DNA of 22,360 bases from SIG673 sp045653945. Its GTDB lineage: Bacteria > Bacillota > Clostridia > Oscillospirales > CAG-272. The stretch lies in NCBI GenBank assembly GCA_045653945.1, contig JAZOML010000062.1:1-22360 (forward strand), read 5' to 3'. The notes under the pieces are model-generated. The model was not told where the DNA came from, did not search any database, and was given only the letters and a program-made list of their open reading frames with translations. Below, piece by piece: positions 1-10,140 of the stretch; the first letter of the stretch is position 1, and every line of letters begins with the position of its first letter. The position numbers and the translations under genes were made by a program.

Positions 1-1278
1 ACTGTTTCCCCTACTGCAGCTTTAATATTCGTTGCAGTAATACCACTACTTGCTTTGGTTGTATACGGAATAATGCTCATAACTGTTCCATTATACAGAA
101 AAGTACAAGGAAAGCTTGATTTACTTCTTGGGATAACTCGCGAAAATCTCAGCGGAGCAAGAGTTATAAGAGCATTTTCACGTGAGGATGATGAAAAAGA
201 ATATTTTAACCAAACAAACGCAGAGCTTTCCTTTATGCAACGCTTTACAGGTAGATTTTCCTCTCTTACAAACCCTCTTACGTTTTTGTTTATAAATACT
301 GCAATCATTGTTTTGATTTACGTCGGCGCAATACAAGTAAATATCGGTTCTCTTACTCAGGGACAGGTTATTGCTCTTTACAATTATATGTCGCAGATTT
401 TAATTGAACTCATTAAGCTCGCAAATCTAATAGTTACTGTAACAAAGGGAATTGCCAGTATGAAGCGAATTAATGACGTAATGGCATTGACTCCATCAAT
501 AACTTTTGAAAATAGCGTAGAAAACTTAAGAATTATTGGTGAGGTAACATTCAATCAGGTTGCAATCACATATAAAAATGCTGCTGAACCCTCTATCAGC
601 GGTATATCATTTACTGCAAAGGCAGGTCAAACTGTCGGTGTTATCGGTGGAACGGGCTCGGGAAAATCTTCGATTATTAACCTTATACCAAGATTTTACG
701 ATGCTACCGAGGGACAGGTTTTAATTGACGGAAAGGATATTAAATCATATTGCGAGGACGAGCTTAGAAACAGTATAGGTGTTGTTCCTCAACACGCAAA
801 ACTCTTCAAGGGTACTATACGCGAAAATATGCTTATCGGTAACGAAAATGCAAACGACGATGACATTATCGCCGCCTTGAAACAAGCTCAAGCTTATGAA
901 TTTGTAAGCCAAAAGGACAGTTTCCTTGACCACGAAATTGAAAGCAGCGGAAGAAATCTTTCTGGCGGTCAAAAGCAACGTCTTACTGTTGCAAGAGCTC
1001 TTGTCAAAAAACCTAAAATTCTCATTTTAGATGATAGTACCTCCGCTCTTGACTATCAGACGGATGCCGCACTTCGTAGCGCAATTCACTCACTCGATTA
1101 CAACCCGACCACGTTCATAGTTTCTCAAAGAGCTTCTTCTGTTCTTGATGCCGATATAATTATTGTGCTTGATGACGGCGAATGTGTAGGAATCGGCACA
1201 CATAAAGAGCTTCTTGAAGACTGCGAGGTCTATAAAGAAATTTACTACTGTCAGTTTCCCGACGAGAAGAATGCATAA
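1..1278 (+). CDS. ABC exporter subunit, TMD-NBD half-transporter, 5'-partial
   Basis: The frame is already open at base 1, so the gene starts before the window; about 425 C-terminal residues are seen. The first part is the end of an exporter-type membrane domain (helix-rich, with the GARVIRAF motif of type-IV ABC exporters). The rest is a nucleotide-binding domain with Walker A GGTGSGKSS, signature LSGGQKQR and Walker B ILILDDSTSALD. Two catalytic positions are degenerate: the Walker B glutamate is Asp (LDDS), and the switch histidine is Gln (IVSQRAS). That is the known pattern of the degenerate-site partner in heterodimeric exporters such as BmrCD or TM287/288. The next gene, 15 bases on, supplies the complementary subunit. 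Substrate (drug, lipid or peptide) cannot be told from sequence. The product is an inner-membrane protein. Confidence 0.93.
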   Translation, partial: TVSPTAALIFVAVIPLLALVVYGIMLITVPLYRKVQGKLDLLLGITRENLSGARVIRAFSREDDEKEYFNQTNAELSFMQRFTGRFSSLTNPLTFLFINTAIIVLIYVGAIQVNIGSLTQGQVIALYNYMSQILIELIKLANLIVTVTKGIASMKRINDVMALTPSITFENSVENLRIIGEVTFNQVAITYKNAAEPSISGISFTAKAGQTVGVIGGTGSGKSSIINLIPRFYDATEGQVLIDGKDIKSYCEDELRNSIGVVPQHAKLFKGTIRENMLIGNENANDDDIIAALKQAQAYEFVSQKDSFLDHEIESSGRNLSGGQKQRLTVARALVKKPKILILDDSTSALDYQTDAALRSAIHSLDYNPTTFIVSQRASSVLDADIIIVLDDGECVGIGTHKELLEDCEVYKEIYYCQFPDEKNA

Positions 1279-1293
1279 AAGGGGACTTTGAAT

Positions 1294-3102
1294 ATGAAAA
1301 AAAATCAAAAGATTGAAAAAGGCACTGTTAAGAAGATTATTGGATATATAAGAGGCTACAAGCTTTTATTCGGTATTTCTCTACTTATGGGCGCAATCAG
1401 TGTTGCGCTAACACTCTATATCCCACTTCTTATAGGTGATGCTATTGACGTTATCATAGATAAAAATAACGTTGATTTTTCAAAAATATTACAAATACTC
1501 AACAAAGGCATAGTTTCTATTGTAATAGTTGCGTTTTCGCAATGGATAATGAGTATTTTAAACAACAAAATCACCTACAACGTTATCCGCGATATTCGTA
1601 AAGATGCATTTGATAAAATTCAAAAATTACCATTATCATATATAGATACTCACAGAACGGGCGAAACAGTTAGCCGTGTAATTTCTGATGTTGACCAGTT
1701 TGCTGACGGATTGCTTATGGGTTTTTCACAGTTATTTACTGGACTTTTAACAATCATAGGTACCCTTTGCTTTATGCTAACAATAAGCCCGGCAATAACG
1801 GTAATAGTTGTTGTTCTCACGCCTCTTTCACTATTCGTTGCGGCTTTTATTGCCAAAAATACACACGATATGTTTACGTTGCGTGCCAAAACAAATGCAG
1901 AACAAACAGGATTTATTGATGAAACAATAACTTCAGAGGGGGTTATAACCGCTTTTGGTATTAAGGATAAAAAACAGGAACAGTTTGATGAGATAAACAA
2001 TAGATATAAGAAATATTCACTGAAAGCAATATTCTTTTCATCACTCACAAACCCCTGCACAAGATTTATTAATGCACTTGTTTATGCCGCTGTTGCTCTT
2101 GTAGGCGCAATTTCGGTTTTAAGCGGTGGAACAGGTATTTTCGTAGCAATCAACGTTGGTAATCTTGCAACACTACTCTCTTATGCTAATCAGTACACAA
2201 AGCCATTTAATGAAATTTCAGGTGTAATTACAGAGCTCCAAAACTCCCTTGCGTGCATTTCAAGAGTTTTTGCATTAATTGATGAAACACCCGAACCGCA
2301 AGACTTAACTGATGCCTACGGCATTGATGAGCCGTGCGGAAACGTTATATTCAATGACGTTTCATTCTCTTATACTCCTGATAAACCTCTAATTCAAAAT
2401 CTTTCTCTTGACGTTACAAGCGGAAAAAAGATAGCAATAGTCGGTCCTACAGGCTGCGGAAAAACAACTCTTATAAACCTTATAATGCGTTTTTATGACG
2501 TTTGCGAAGGTGGAATTTCTATCGGTTTTAGAACTAAAAATGGAAAAAAATTAACTTCCGATATTAGAAATATCAAAAGACGTTCGCTCCGCGCTTGCTA
2601 CGGAATGGTACTTCAGGAAACCTGGATAAAACGCGGAACAATTAAGGAAAATATTCTTATAGGTAAACCCGATGCTACCGATGAGGAAATCATAGCCGCT
2701 GCAAAGGCTTCACACGCACACAGCTTTATTAAGCGTTTGCCAAACGGCTACAATACCCTTATTGGCGAGGACGGAGGTAACCTCTCACAAGGTCAAAAGC
2801 AGCTGCTTTGTATAACAAGAGTTATGCTTTGTATGCCACCAATGCTTATTCTTGACGAAGCTACATCATCTATAGATACCAGAACTGAACAAAGAATACA
2901 ATCGGCTTTTGCTAAAATAATGGAAGGTAGAACGTCATTTATCGTGGCTCATAGACTTTCAACAATACGCTCGGCGGATCTCATACTTGTTATGAAGGAC
3001 GGGAACGTTATCGAAAAAGGTACACACGAGGAGCTGATTGCCTTAAACGGATTCTATGCACAGCTTCACCTAGCAGGACAACACAAAGAATCAAACGATT
3101 AA
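1294..3102 (+). CDS. ABC exporter subunit, TMD-NBD half-transporter (partner of preceding gene)
   Basis: A full-length half-transporter of 602 residues: about six membrane helices (residues ~15-320), then an ATPase domain with Walker A GPTGCGKTT, signature LSQGQKQ, Walker B LILDEATSSID and switch IVAHRLSTI. Here the catalytic Glu and His are intact but the signature is LSQGQ instead of LSGGQ. Together with the Asp/Gln changes in the preceding subunit, both defects fall in the same composite ATP site, leaving one consensus and one degenerate site. I place the start at ATG 1294, nine bases after a GGGGA ribosome site at 1281-1285; an in-frame TTG at 1288 would sit too close. It follows its partner by 15 bases and is surely co-transcribed. 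The substrate is unknown. Confidence 0.95.
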   Translation: MKKNQKIEKGTVKKIIGYIRGYKLLFGISLLMGAISVALTLYIPLLIGDAIDVIIDKNNVDFSKILQILNKGIVSIVIVAFSQWIMSILNNKITYNVIRDIRKDAFDKIQKLPLSYIDTHRTGETVSRVISDVDQFADGLLMGFSQLFTGLLTIIGTLCFMLTISPAITVIVVVLTPLSLFVAAFIAKNTHDMFTLRAKTNAEQTGFIDETITSEGVITAFGIKDKKQEQFDEINNRYKKYSLKAIFFSSLTNPCTRFINALVYAAVALVGAISVLSGGTGIFVAINVGNLATLLSYANQYTKPFNEISGVITELQNSLACISRVFALIDETPEPQDLTDAYGIDEPCGNVIFNDVSFSYTPDKPLIQNLSLDVTSGKKIAIVGPTGCGKTTLINLIMRFYDVCEGGISIGFRTKNGKKLTSDIRNIKRRSLRACYGMVLQETWIKRGTIKENILIGKPDATDEEIIAAAKASHAHSFIKRLPNGYNTLIGEDGGNLSQGQKQLLCITRVMLCMPPMLILDEATSSIDTRTEQRIQSAFAKIMEGRTSFIVAHRLSTIRSADLILVMKDGNVIEKGTHEELIALNGFYAQLHLAGQHKESND

Positions 3103-3115
3103 TTGGGAGACTATT

Positions 3116-6100
3116 ATGCTTAATTTGATCTACGGACCAATTGGTAGCGGTAAAACGTATGCTTCCGATACAGCGATTTTCGAGGCTCTTAAGTGTGGCA
3201 ACAGGGTTACACTTATTGTACCCGAGCAAGAAGCAATCGAAAGCGAAAACAGAATATTTGAACGAGCAATGAAGGAAGGCGTTTTACTTGAAAAGCTTTC
3301 CGTTGTTTCCTTTCGCCGTCTTGCAAACCTTGCATTCAGAACTTACGGTGGACTTGAATACAACGAGATAGGAACAGCAGGCAAATTAATTATAATTTAT
3401 AAAATTATTTCTGAGTTATCAGTAAAAATTCCATCAAACGATGACAGTGCTCTAAGAATCTATACCGATGCATCTGACCGTTCTCTTATTGAACTTATAT
3501 ATAATGTATGCGAGGAATTTTTAAAATACTCTGTTTCGCTCGAGAAACTAAATGATGCAGTAAAAAACGCAAACGGCACACTTGCTGATAAGCTGCACGA
3601 TATATATAATATCTATAAAATTTATCACAATTTTATTTCTTCGGAGCATACTGATAGTACAACGGATGTCGAAAGACTTGCCGATATTTATGAAACCAAT
3701 CCTCCCGGCAAGGATGAACTGTTTTTTATTGACTCTTTTAACGGTTTTACAATTCCCGAGCTTTCTGTAATTCGCTGTCTTGTCCGAAATTGCAATGTTA
3801 CAATAACTTTAAACAAGTCTTACCGCGACAAAGGTAAATGCTCGAAAATCGGATACAAAACCATCAATAAGACTGAAGAAGATTTAAATAGTATAGCTGC
3901 CGAGGTAGGAATAACTCCTAAACCAATTTTAAAATTAGAAAGAGATGCCACAACCGAAAATGACTTTTTCAGCATAATTTGCAATAACCTATTTGATTTT
4001 TCTTACACGCCTGAAAAAGAAAAGACAGCTTGGCAAAAAAACGTCAAACTTGTTTCTTGCGAGGACCGTTTTGCTCAAGCGGAATTTATTGCCGGCAGCA
4101 TACTTTCGAAGGTTCGAAATGGTGCACGATTTAAGGATTTTGCGATAATTACACGAAATGCAGACAGATACGAGGGCGTCCTTGACGTTGTATTTGAAAA
4201 ATATGATATTCCCCTGTTTATGTCGCGTAGAGATAAATTAACCAAAACAGCTATTTATAAGGCTATCAACTCTGTTCTTGAAATAATTTCCGACGGCTAC
4301 CGCACAGAGGACATTCTCGCTTATATAAAAAGTGGTATTTGCGATATAGAGTCAAGCGATATAGATTTACTTGAAAGCTATGTTTCACTTTGGAATATTA
4401 ACCGAGGACGTTGGCTTGATGATGAGGATTGGCTTATGAACACCAGGGGCTTCACCTCTAAGGTTTATAAAGACAATGCTGAAAAGCTGCAAAGAATCAA
4501 TGCAATACGCAGAAAGATTATCAGCCCGATTATAGAGCTTGGGGAGGATATTAAAAATACTACCGCAAGTGAAGCTTGCAAATCATTATACGACTTCATT
4601 TCAAACAAAAGTGGAATTGTCGAGTATTACAAAAAGACTACTAAAGCCTCTAACATTACTGCTTACAATACTTTTATTGATATGCTAAGCACACTTTCCT
4701 CTTTTGGTGGCGACATTCCCATTACCCCAGCAAAGCTTTCATCGCTTCTCTATCTTATGGCAAAAAATACCGATTACGGTAGTATTCCTTCGACCTTTGA
4801 TAGAGTTATTGCAGGTGATGCCGCTGCTATTCGTTGCAACGGTATAAAGCACGTTTTTCTCACCGATTGTGAAAACGGTTCCTTCCCTGCAAGCGCAAGC
4901 GAGGATACATTTTTTTCGGATAGTGAAAAGGAATTCCTTTCCAAACACAACGTTAAAATTTCGCCCTGCGTAAACGACGCAAACGATGAGGAGGCATTTT
5001 TCTTTTTGCGTGCGGCTTGTAGCGCCACACAAACATTAACTGCAACAATTTGCGAGAATAAAGGGAATTTGTTTGAATCAATCGGCTTCCAAAGGCTACA
5101 CGCAATTTTCCCAAGAAATACAATTATAAATTATTCTGCAAATATGCCTGAATACTACAAGATTCAATCTCTTTCAACGTTTAAATCCGCAATCAATTCA
5201 CTTAATAACATAAATTTGTCTGAGGTATCAAATGCATATACATCATCATTTGGTATTGATACTGCAAAAACTCTTATACCGATTTCTGACCCGATTGCAC
5301 ATATCCCCCCAAAAGAAGCAAGTGAAATTTTTATAAAAAAAGATGCGGATACCAATATTTTTCAAAAAGCTATTAAAATGAGCTACTCAAGCTTTGAAGC
5401 CTTTGCAAAGTGCCCTTTTTCATATTTTTGCAAATATGAGCTTGACCTCAAAGAAAAAAAACACAACTTCTTTATGGGAAGTGATATGGGCTCTCATATC
5501 CACAATATTCTCGAAATTGCAATACATAGACTTTTTGAAGAAATTGACTCTACAGATGATAAAAAGGTTACAAATATAACGGAAAACGATATAAAAATCG
5601 CAGTAGACAATGCTACAGATGAGGTTTTGTTTAAAATTCTCGGTCAAAGCAGTTCAAATGAAAGTAAACGTTTTGAAGCTTTGATGAAAAGACTTAAAAG
5701 AACGATAATGCTTGTTGCACAAAATACCGTTGATGAGTTCAAGAGTAGTAAGTTCAGACCTAAATTTTATGAGCTGTATATTGGAGATGAAAAGAGTCAA
5801 AAAAACGGAAAGGAAAGAGTTTCTCTGCCACAGCTTGAAATATCAACCGATGATGGCACTCAAATCAAGGTTACAGGCTCTATTGATAGAGTCGACACGT
5901 ATTTAGAGCCCAAAGACCAAGATAACCCCGATGATAAAGATAAGCTATACGTACGTATTGTCGATTATAAATCAAGTACAAGCAATCACTCCGTAAAGAA
6001 TATTAAATATGGTGTTGATATGCAAATGTTTATATATCTTTTTTCAATTTGGAAATCATCGTCGGGAGAGGAAAAAATCAAAAAACTACTTAACTTAAAT

Positions 6101-6493
6101 GATGATACGGAAATTAAGCCCGCAGGTCTTCTTTATCAACCAATAAAATTAAAGCCGTCAAGAACCTCTGCACCAATCAACTCCCAACTTGCATACGAAA
6201 GCGCAAGTGCGAAAATGGCAAGAAAAGGTGTAGTATTAGATAATCAAGTGGTTTTGGACGCAATGGAAAATCGTGAAGATAAAAAATTTATAGCCGATAT
6301 CGAAAAGGTAGAAGGCTTTGAAGTTTTTCTTGCTACCATTACGCAAAAAATGAAGGAAATCGGCGAAAAAATGAAAAACGGCTACGCCTGCGCTTCCCCT
6401 CTCAATAATAAAAGCGTCAGTGCGTGTAAATACTGTTCTCTTTATCCGATTTGCAGAAGTAAAAATTCGACGTTTGATGAGGTAGTCGACTAA
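3116..6493 (+). CDS. addB: ATP-dependent helicase/nuclease subunit B
   Basis: AddB of the AddAB complex, the Firmicute counterpart of RecBCD, which resects double-strand ends and loads recombinase at Chi. At 1125 residues it has the usual family length. The N-terminus carries Walker A GPIGSGKT (residues 7-14). The C-terminal nuclease has SIDRVD and VDYKSS as the metal-binding Asp/Lys motifs, then a MQMF glutamine region. The iron-sulfur cluster cysteines are present as C766 (KCPFSYFC) and C1104-x2-C1107-x5-C1113, the same spacing as in the Bacillus subtilis protein. The start at 3116 has GGGAGA six bases upstream. The stop overlaps the addA start (TAATG), so the two subunits are probably translationally coupled. 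Confidence 0.96.
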   Translation: MLNLIYGPIGSGKTYASDTAIFEALKCGNRVTLIVPEQEAIESENRIFERAMKEGVLLEKLSVVSFRRLANLAFRTYGGLEYNEIGTAGKLIIIYKIISELSVKIPSNDDSALRIYTDASDRSLIELIYNVCEEFLKYSVSLEKLNDAVKNANGTLADKLHDIYNIYKIYHNFISSEHTDSTTDVERLADIYETNPPGKDELFFIDSFNGFTIPELSVIRCLVRNCNVTITLNKSYRDKGKCSKIGYKTINKTEEDLNSIAAEVGITPKPILKLERDATTENDFFSIICNNLFDFSYTPEKEKTAWQKNVKLVSCEDRFAQAEFIAGSILSKVRNGARFKDFAIITRNADRYEGVLDVVFEKYDIPLFMSRRDKLTKTAIYKAINSVLEIISDGYRTEDILAYIKSGICDIESSDIDLLESYVSLWNINRGRWLDDEDWLMNTRGFTSKVYKDNAEKLQRINAIRRKIISPIIELGEDIKNTTASEACKSLYDFISNKSGIVEYYKKTTKASNITAYNTFIDMLSTLSSFGGDIPITPAKLSSLLYLMAKNTDYGSIPSTFDRVIAGDAAAIRCNGIKHVFLTDCENGSFPASASEDTFFSDSEKEFLSKHNVKISPCVNDANDEEAFFFLRAACSATQTLTATICENKGNLFESIGFQRLHAIFPRNTIINYSANMPEYYKIQSLSTFKSAINSLNNINLSEVSNAYTSSFGIDTAKTLIPISDPIAHIPPKEASEIFIKKDADTNIFQKAIKMSYSSFEAFAKCPFSYFCKYELDLKEKKHNFFMGSDMGSHIHNILEIAIHRLFEEIDSTDDKKVTNITENDIKIAVDNATDEVLFKILGQSSSNESKRFEALMKRLKRTIMLVAQNTVDEFKSSKFRPKFYELYIGDEKSQKNGKERVSLPQLEISTDDGTQIKVTGSIDRVDTYLEPKDQDNPDDKDKLYVRIVDYKSSTSNHSVKNIKYGVDMQMFIYLFSIWKSSSGEEKIKKLLNLNDDTEIKPAGLLYQPIKLKPSRTSAPINSQLAYESASAKMARKGVVLDNQVVLDAMENREDKKFIADIEKVEGFEVFLATITQKMKEIGEKMKNGYACASPLNNKSVSACKYCSLYPICRSKNSTFDEVVD

Positions 6494-9400
6494 TGAAAAA
6501 TATAAAAAGGAATGCTCCAACCCCTGCACAACAACAGGCAATTGACGTAATCGCAGATAAGGTTTTAGTTTCTGCCGCAGCAGGCTCGGGAAAATCTTTT
6601 GTCCTTACAAAAAGATTAATCAAGTCTATTACCAACCCAAGCTACAAATATGACCTACAAAAGCTTATGGTCGTAACCTATACAAAGCAGGCTGCCGATG
6701 ATTTAAAAGCAAAAATTACAAATGCAATTAAGGAAGCGGTTGAGCAGAACCCAAGCGAACATCTTACAACTCAGCTTATGAAGCTCTCATCAGCTAAAAT
6801 AGGAACGATACATAGCATCTGTTACACAATAGTAAAAACTCATTTTGAAGCCTTAAACCTTCCTGCTTCAATCGGTATTGCCGACGAGAACACAGCAAAT
6901 GCATTAAAAATAGAGGTGATGAATGATTTTCTTGACGATTGCTACTCGGGAAAATTTGCTGCCATACCGAATTTTGATTTTTTTGCCGAAAACTTTATTA
7001 CCGAGCGTGATGATGACCTTGTAACACTTCTTCTCTCAATTTACGACAAGATAAAAAACTGTCCAAACGGATTTGATGATATAAAAAATCCCAAAATAAA
7101 CAGTGCAGATGATTTTTTAAATTCAACTTACGGATATTATATTTATCGAAGCCTGAAGATAATGCTCGAATATTATCACAACGTATTTTCAGACGCCTTG
7201 GAGTACGTCAAAGCTAACCCTTCGTACGAAAAATATATAGAGATATATATCAAACTCATCAATTATATTGACACCGTTAATAATGCTTTGGAGCAAAAGA
7301 ACTTTTCACTTCTTAAGGATGTAATAATTAATAACCTTCCAGAAAAAAAAGGCTCAAGTCCCCAAGTTCGCAACGGCGCAACTGAAATCGGTGCATATTA
7401 CAGGGATAAAAAAACTTATGGCTTTTACCCTGATATTAACGGTTTTATTTCAAGTGTGTTTGCATTTACTGAAAATGATATCGTTTTACTTGCTAGACAA
7501 AACGAGAGTCTTGCCAATTATTTAATTAGCCTTTTAAGTGAATTTGACAATCGATACAGTGAGGCTAAGAAAAAACGCTCATATCTTGATTTTAATGATT
7601 TGGAGCATCTTACCCTCAAGCTTCTCTACGATAAGAATGGCGAATACACTGAATTTGCAAAAAGCTATTCTTCAAATCTTTGTGAAATATACGTTGATGA
7701 ATATCAAGACTTAAACCCACTGCAAAATGAAATATTCAGAGCCTTATCCCATAAATCTCATATTTTTATGGTTGGAGATATTAAGCAAAGTATCTACGGC
7801 TTCAGAGGTGCAGACCCAAGCGCCTTTAAAGCATTTAAAGAAAACTTTCCTAAGATAATACCGGGTGTGAATGAATACGATACGGTAACTGCATTTCTTT
7901 CCGAAAATTTCCGTTCAAATAAGCCTATTCTTCAGTTCACGAATTTACTAACTGATATAATGTTTTATTCTCCCTATAACACAGGTATCTATTCATATAG
8001 AATTGCCTATCAGACCGAGGATAAGCTTCAAGCCACAAAGCAGGAAGCAACAAAAGCTCCACCTGTTACGCTTTTAAACTGTGAAACCCCTAAAGTTGAA
8101 GGCGGTAATCCACTCGAAAAGGCAAGCTTACATAACCAAGCTAAAATGGTTGCGACTGAAATATTAAAGCTTTCAGCAAACGGAGTTAAATACAGTGATA
8201 TAACTATTCTGATGCGCAAGCTTAAGGGGAATGCAGAAATTTTTGAAGAAGAATTTCAAAAAGCAGGTATACCTATTAATACTACAAAGGGCTCAAAGCT
8301 TTCAGATATGCCCGAAATACAGCTTGCCCTGTGCTTTTTAAACTGCTGTGATAACCCATATAGAGATATATTCCTTGCCGGCGCGCTTAGAAGTCCTAAA
8401 TTCGGCTTCACTCTCGGCGAATTATTAAAAATCAGAAAATCATTTGACGGAAATACTTCTCTATTTGAAGCATTAAACGCTTACATTGACAATAATCAGG
8501 ATTTTGAAAAGGGTAAAGAGTTTATTCGCTTTTATAAGCAAATTAAGGAATTTGCTATGGAAAATACCGTAGATAAAATCCTTTGGAAAATTTATGAATT
8601 AACCGACTTTTTCTCTATGATTTACGATGGCAAGGTTGATGAAGATAGCGCAAAAGCAAGACGTGCAAATTTGCTGCTGCTCCACGATATGGCAAAAACA
8701 ATGACAAGCTCCGGCAAAAGTAACCTATACGATTTTATCGAGAGCCTAAGAGTACTTATAGAACAAAATAAAATGCCAGATGCAGCCAACATAAGTGCCA
8801 ATGCAGTTAAAATAATGTCAATTCACTCATCAAAGGGACTTGAGGCTGAGTATTGCTTCGTTTGCGACGCTTCTGAAATGCCTGAGTTCAAGGAAGGGAA
8901 AAATGACGTACTCTTTGACCCTAAGGTCGGAATAGGAATAAGAGTTAAAGATGACCTCAGATACTCAACAAGCGAAACACCAATGAGATTATCACTTAGC
9001 TTAAAGCTTGAAACTGAATGGGTAGACGAGCTCATGCGACTATTTTACGTTGCATTAACACGAGCAAAAACAAAAATGTATATATGCTCCTCTGAAGACA
9101 ATTTCGAGAAAACTCTCGAAAAAGCACGTTTGCTTTCCTTACACATTCACCCATATTCATTCATACGTTCAAGGTGTTTAATTAAATGGATTGCACTTGC
9201 TATTGCCAAACACGGGATTGACTTCGATTTATATAATACATGTAATTATACGGAGGACGAGGTTAACTCAGAGCTTAGTGCTCTTATTCTGAAAAAAACT
9301 ACATCTGTAACAAAGCCTTATGACAATAAAAAAATAGGCAAGCTTATCAGAAATCTTTATCCAAAGCTTATATACAAGTACCCATATTCACATACCTTGA

Positions 9401-10128
9401 AGCTTCCCTCAAAGCTCACGGTTTCTAAGCTCCGGCCTGATATTCTTGACGAACCGCAATATTCGGGATATGTAATTGATGACAGCTTAACAACCTATGA
9501 TTTCGCAAAATCAAGCGATGATATTAATTTTGCTAAGCTTAATGAGCTCAAATTACCCAAGGACAGTAGCGCCCCACCTACTGCCGCCGAAAAAGGTACG
9601 GCAACACATATATTTATGCAATTTTGCGACTTTGACAATATAAATAAACTTGGAATAGATGCCGAAATTCAACGTCTTATAGATAAACGATTTATCCCTA
9701 TCGAAATGGCAAGTTTAATTAATAAAACCGCAATTAAATCGTTCTTATGCTCTGATCTGTATAAAGAAATGCAGTCATCTAAAGAAATGAATCGCGAATA
9801 CAGATTTAATATTAAATTTCCAGCTTCTGATTTTACAAACGAAAATAAAGAAGCCTATAAGGGAGAGTTTATATTTGTACAAGGTGTTATCGACTGTTAT
9901 TTTTATGACCAAAACGGAGATATAACACTTGTTGATTATAAAACCGACTTCGTTCCAGCTGAAATTTTAGGCGATACGACTGCCGAAGACAAATTCTTTA
10001 CTGAAAGGCACAAAAAGCAACTTAAATACTATCGATTGGCACTTATGCACCTTACAGGGAAAGAAGTTAAACGCACAGTTATATACTCATTTTCTCTTGG
10101 AAGATGCGTTGAAATGCATTTAAATTAA
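6493..10128 (+). CDS. addA: ATP-dependent helicase/nuclease subunit A
   Basis: AddA, the UvrD-type (SF1A) helicase and nuclease subunit of AddAB, 1211 residues and near the family norm. Motifs in order: Walker A AAAGSGKS (residues ~28-35), Walker B DEYQD (402-406), motif III VGDIKQSIYGFRGADP, motif IV-like SENFRSN, motif V SIHSSKGLE (~776), and motif VI RLFYVALTRAK (849-859). The C-terminal RecB-type nuclease has H1039 (KGTATHIFMQ), D1134 (QGVID) and D1148-x-K1150 (LVDYKTD). All catalytic positions look intact. The ATG overlaps the addB stop by one base with no separate strong ribosome site, consistent with coupling and equal subunit dosage. It acts in the cytoplasm on DNA ends together with AddB. 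Confidence 0.97.
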   Translation: MKNIKRNAPTPAQQQAIDVIADKVLVSAAAGSGKSFVLTKRLIKSITNPSYKYDLQKLMVVTYTKQAADDLKAKITNAIKEAVEQNPSEHLTTQLMKLSSAKIGTIHSICYTIVKTHFEALNLPASIGIADENTANALKIEVMNDFLDDCYSGKFAAIPNFDFFAENFITERDDDLVTLLLSIYDKIKNCPNGFDDIKNPKINSADDFLNSTYGYYIYRSLKIMLEYYHNVFSDALEYVKANPSYEKYIEIYIKLINYIDTVNNALEQKNFSLLKDVIINNLPEKKGSSPQVRNGATEIGAYYRDKKTYGFYPDINGFISSVFAFTENDIVLLARQNESLANYLISLLSEFDNRYSEAKKKRSYLDFNDLEHLTLKLLYDKNGEYTEFAKSYSSNLCEIYVDEYQDLNPLQNEIFRALSHKSHIFMVGDIKQSIYGFRGADPSAFKAFKENFPKIIPGVNEYDTVTAFLSENFRSNKPILQFTNLLTDIMFYSPYNTGIYSYRIAYQTEDKLQATKQEATKAPPVTLLNCETPKVEGGNPLEKASLHNQAKMVATEILKLSANGVKYSDITILMRKLKGNAEIFEEEFQKAGIPINTTKGSKLSDMPEIQLALCFLNCCDNPYRDIFLAGALRSPKFGFTLGELLKIRKSFDGNTSLFEALNAYIDNNQDFEKGKEFIRFYKQIKEFAMENTVDKILWKIYELTDFFSMIYDGKVDEDSAKARRANLLLLHDMAKTMTSSGKSNLYDFIESLRVLIEQNKMPDAANISANAVKIMSIHSSKGLEAEYCFVCDASEMPEFKEGKNDVLFDPKVGIGIRVKDDLRYSTSETPMRLSLSLKLETEWVDELMRLFYVALTRAKTKMYICSSEDNFEKTLEKARLLSLHIHPYSFIRSRCLIKWIALAIAKHGIDFDLYNTCNYTEDEVNSELSALILKKTTSVTKPYDNKKIGKLIRNLYPKLIYKYPYSHTLKLPSKLTVSKLRPDILDEPQYSGYVIDDSLTTYDFAKSSDDINFAKLNELKLPKDSSAPPTAAEKGTATHIFMQFCDFDNINKLGIDAEIQRLIDKRFIPIEMASLINKTAIKSFLCSDLYKEMQSSKEMNREYRFNIKFPASDFTNENKEAYKGEFIFVQGVIDCYFYDQNGDITLVDYKTDFVPAEILGDTTAEDKFFTERHKKQLKYYRLALMHLTGKEVKRTVIYSFSLGRCVEMHLN

Positions 10129-10140
10129 TGGTACAAAAAA

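Noticed and set aside
1650..2060. A 136-codon minus-strand frame inside the second ABC gene
   Set aside because: It is opposite a well-conserved membrane domain and has no independent support.
4739..5032. A minus-strand frame inside addB
   Set aside because: It is a shadow of addB, with no ribosome site and no recognisable protein features.
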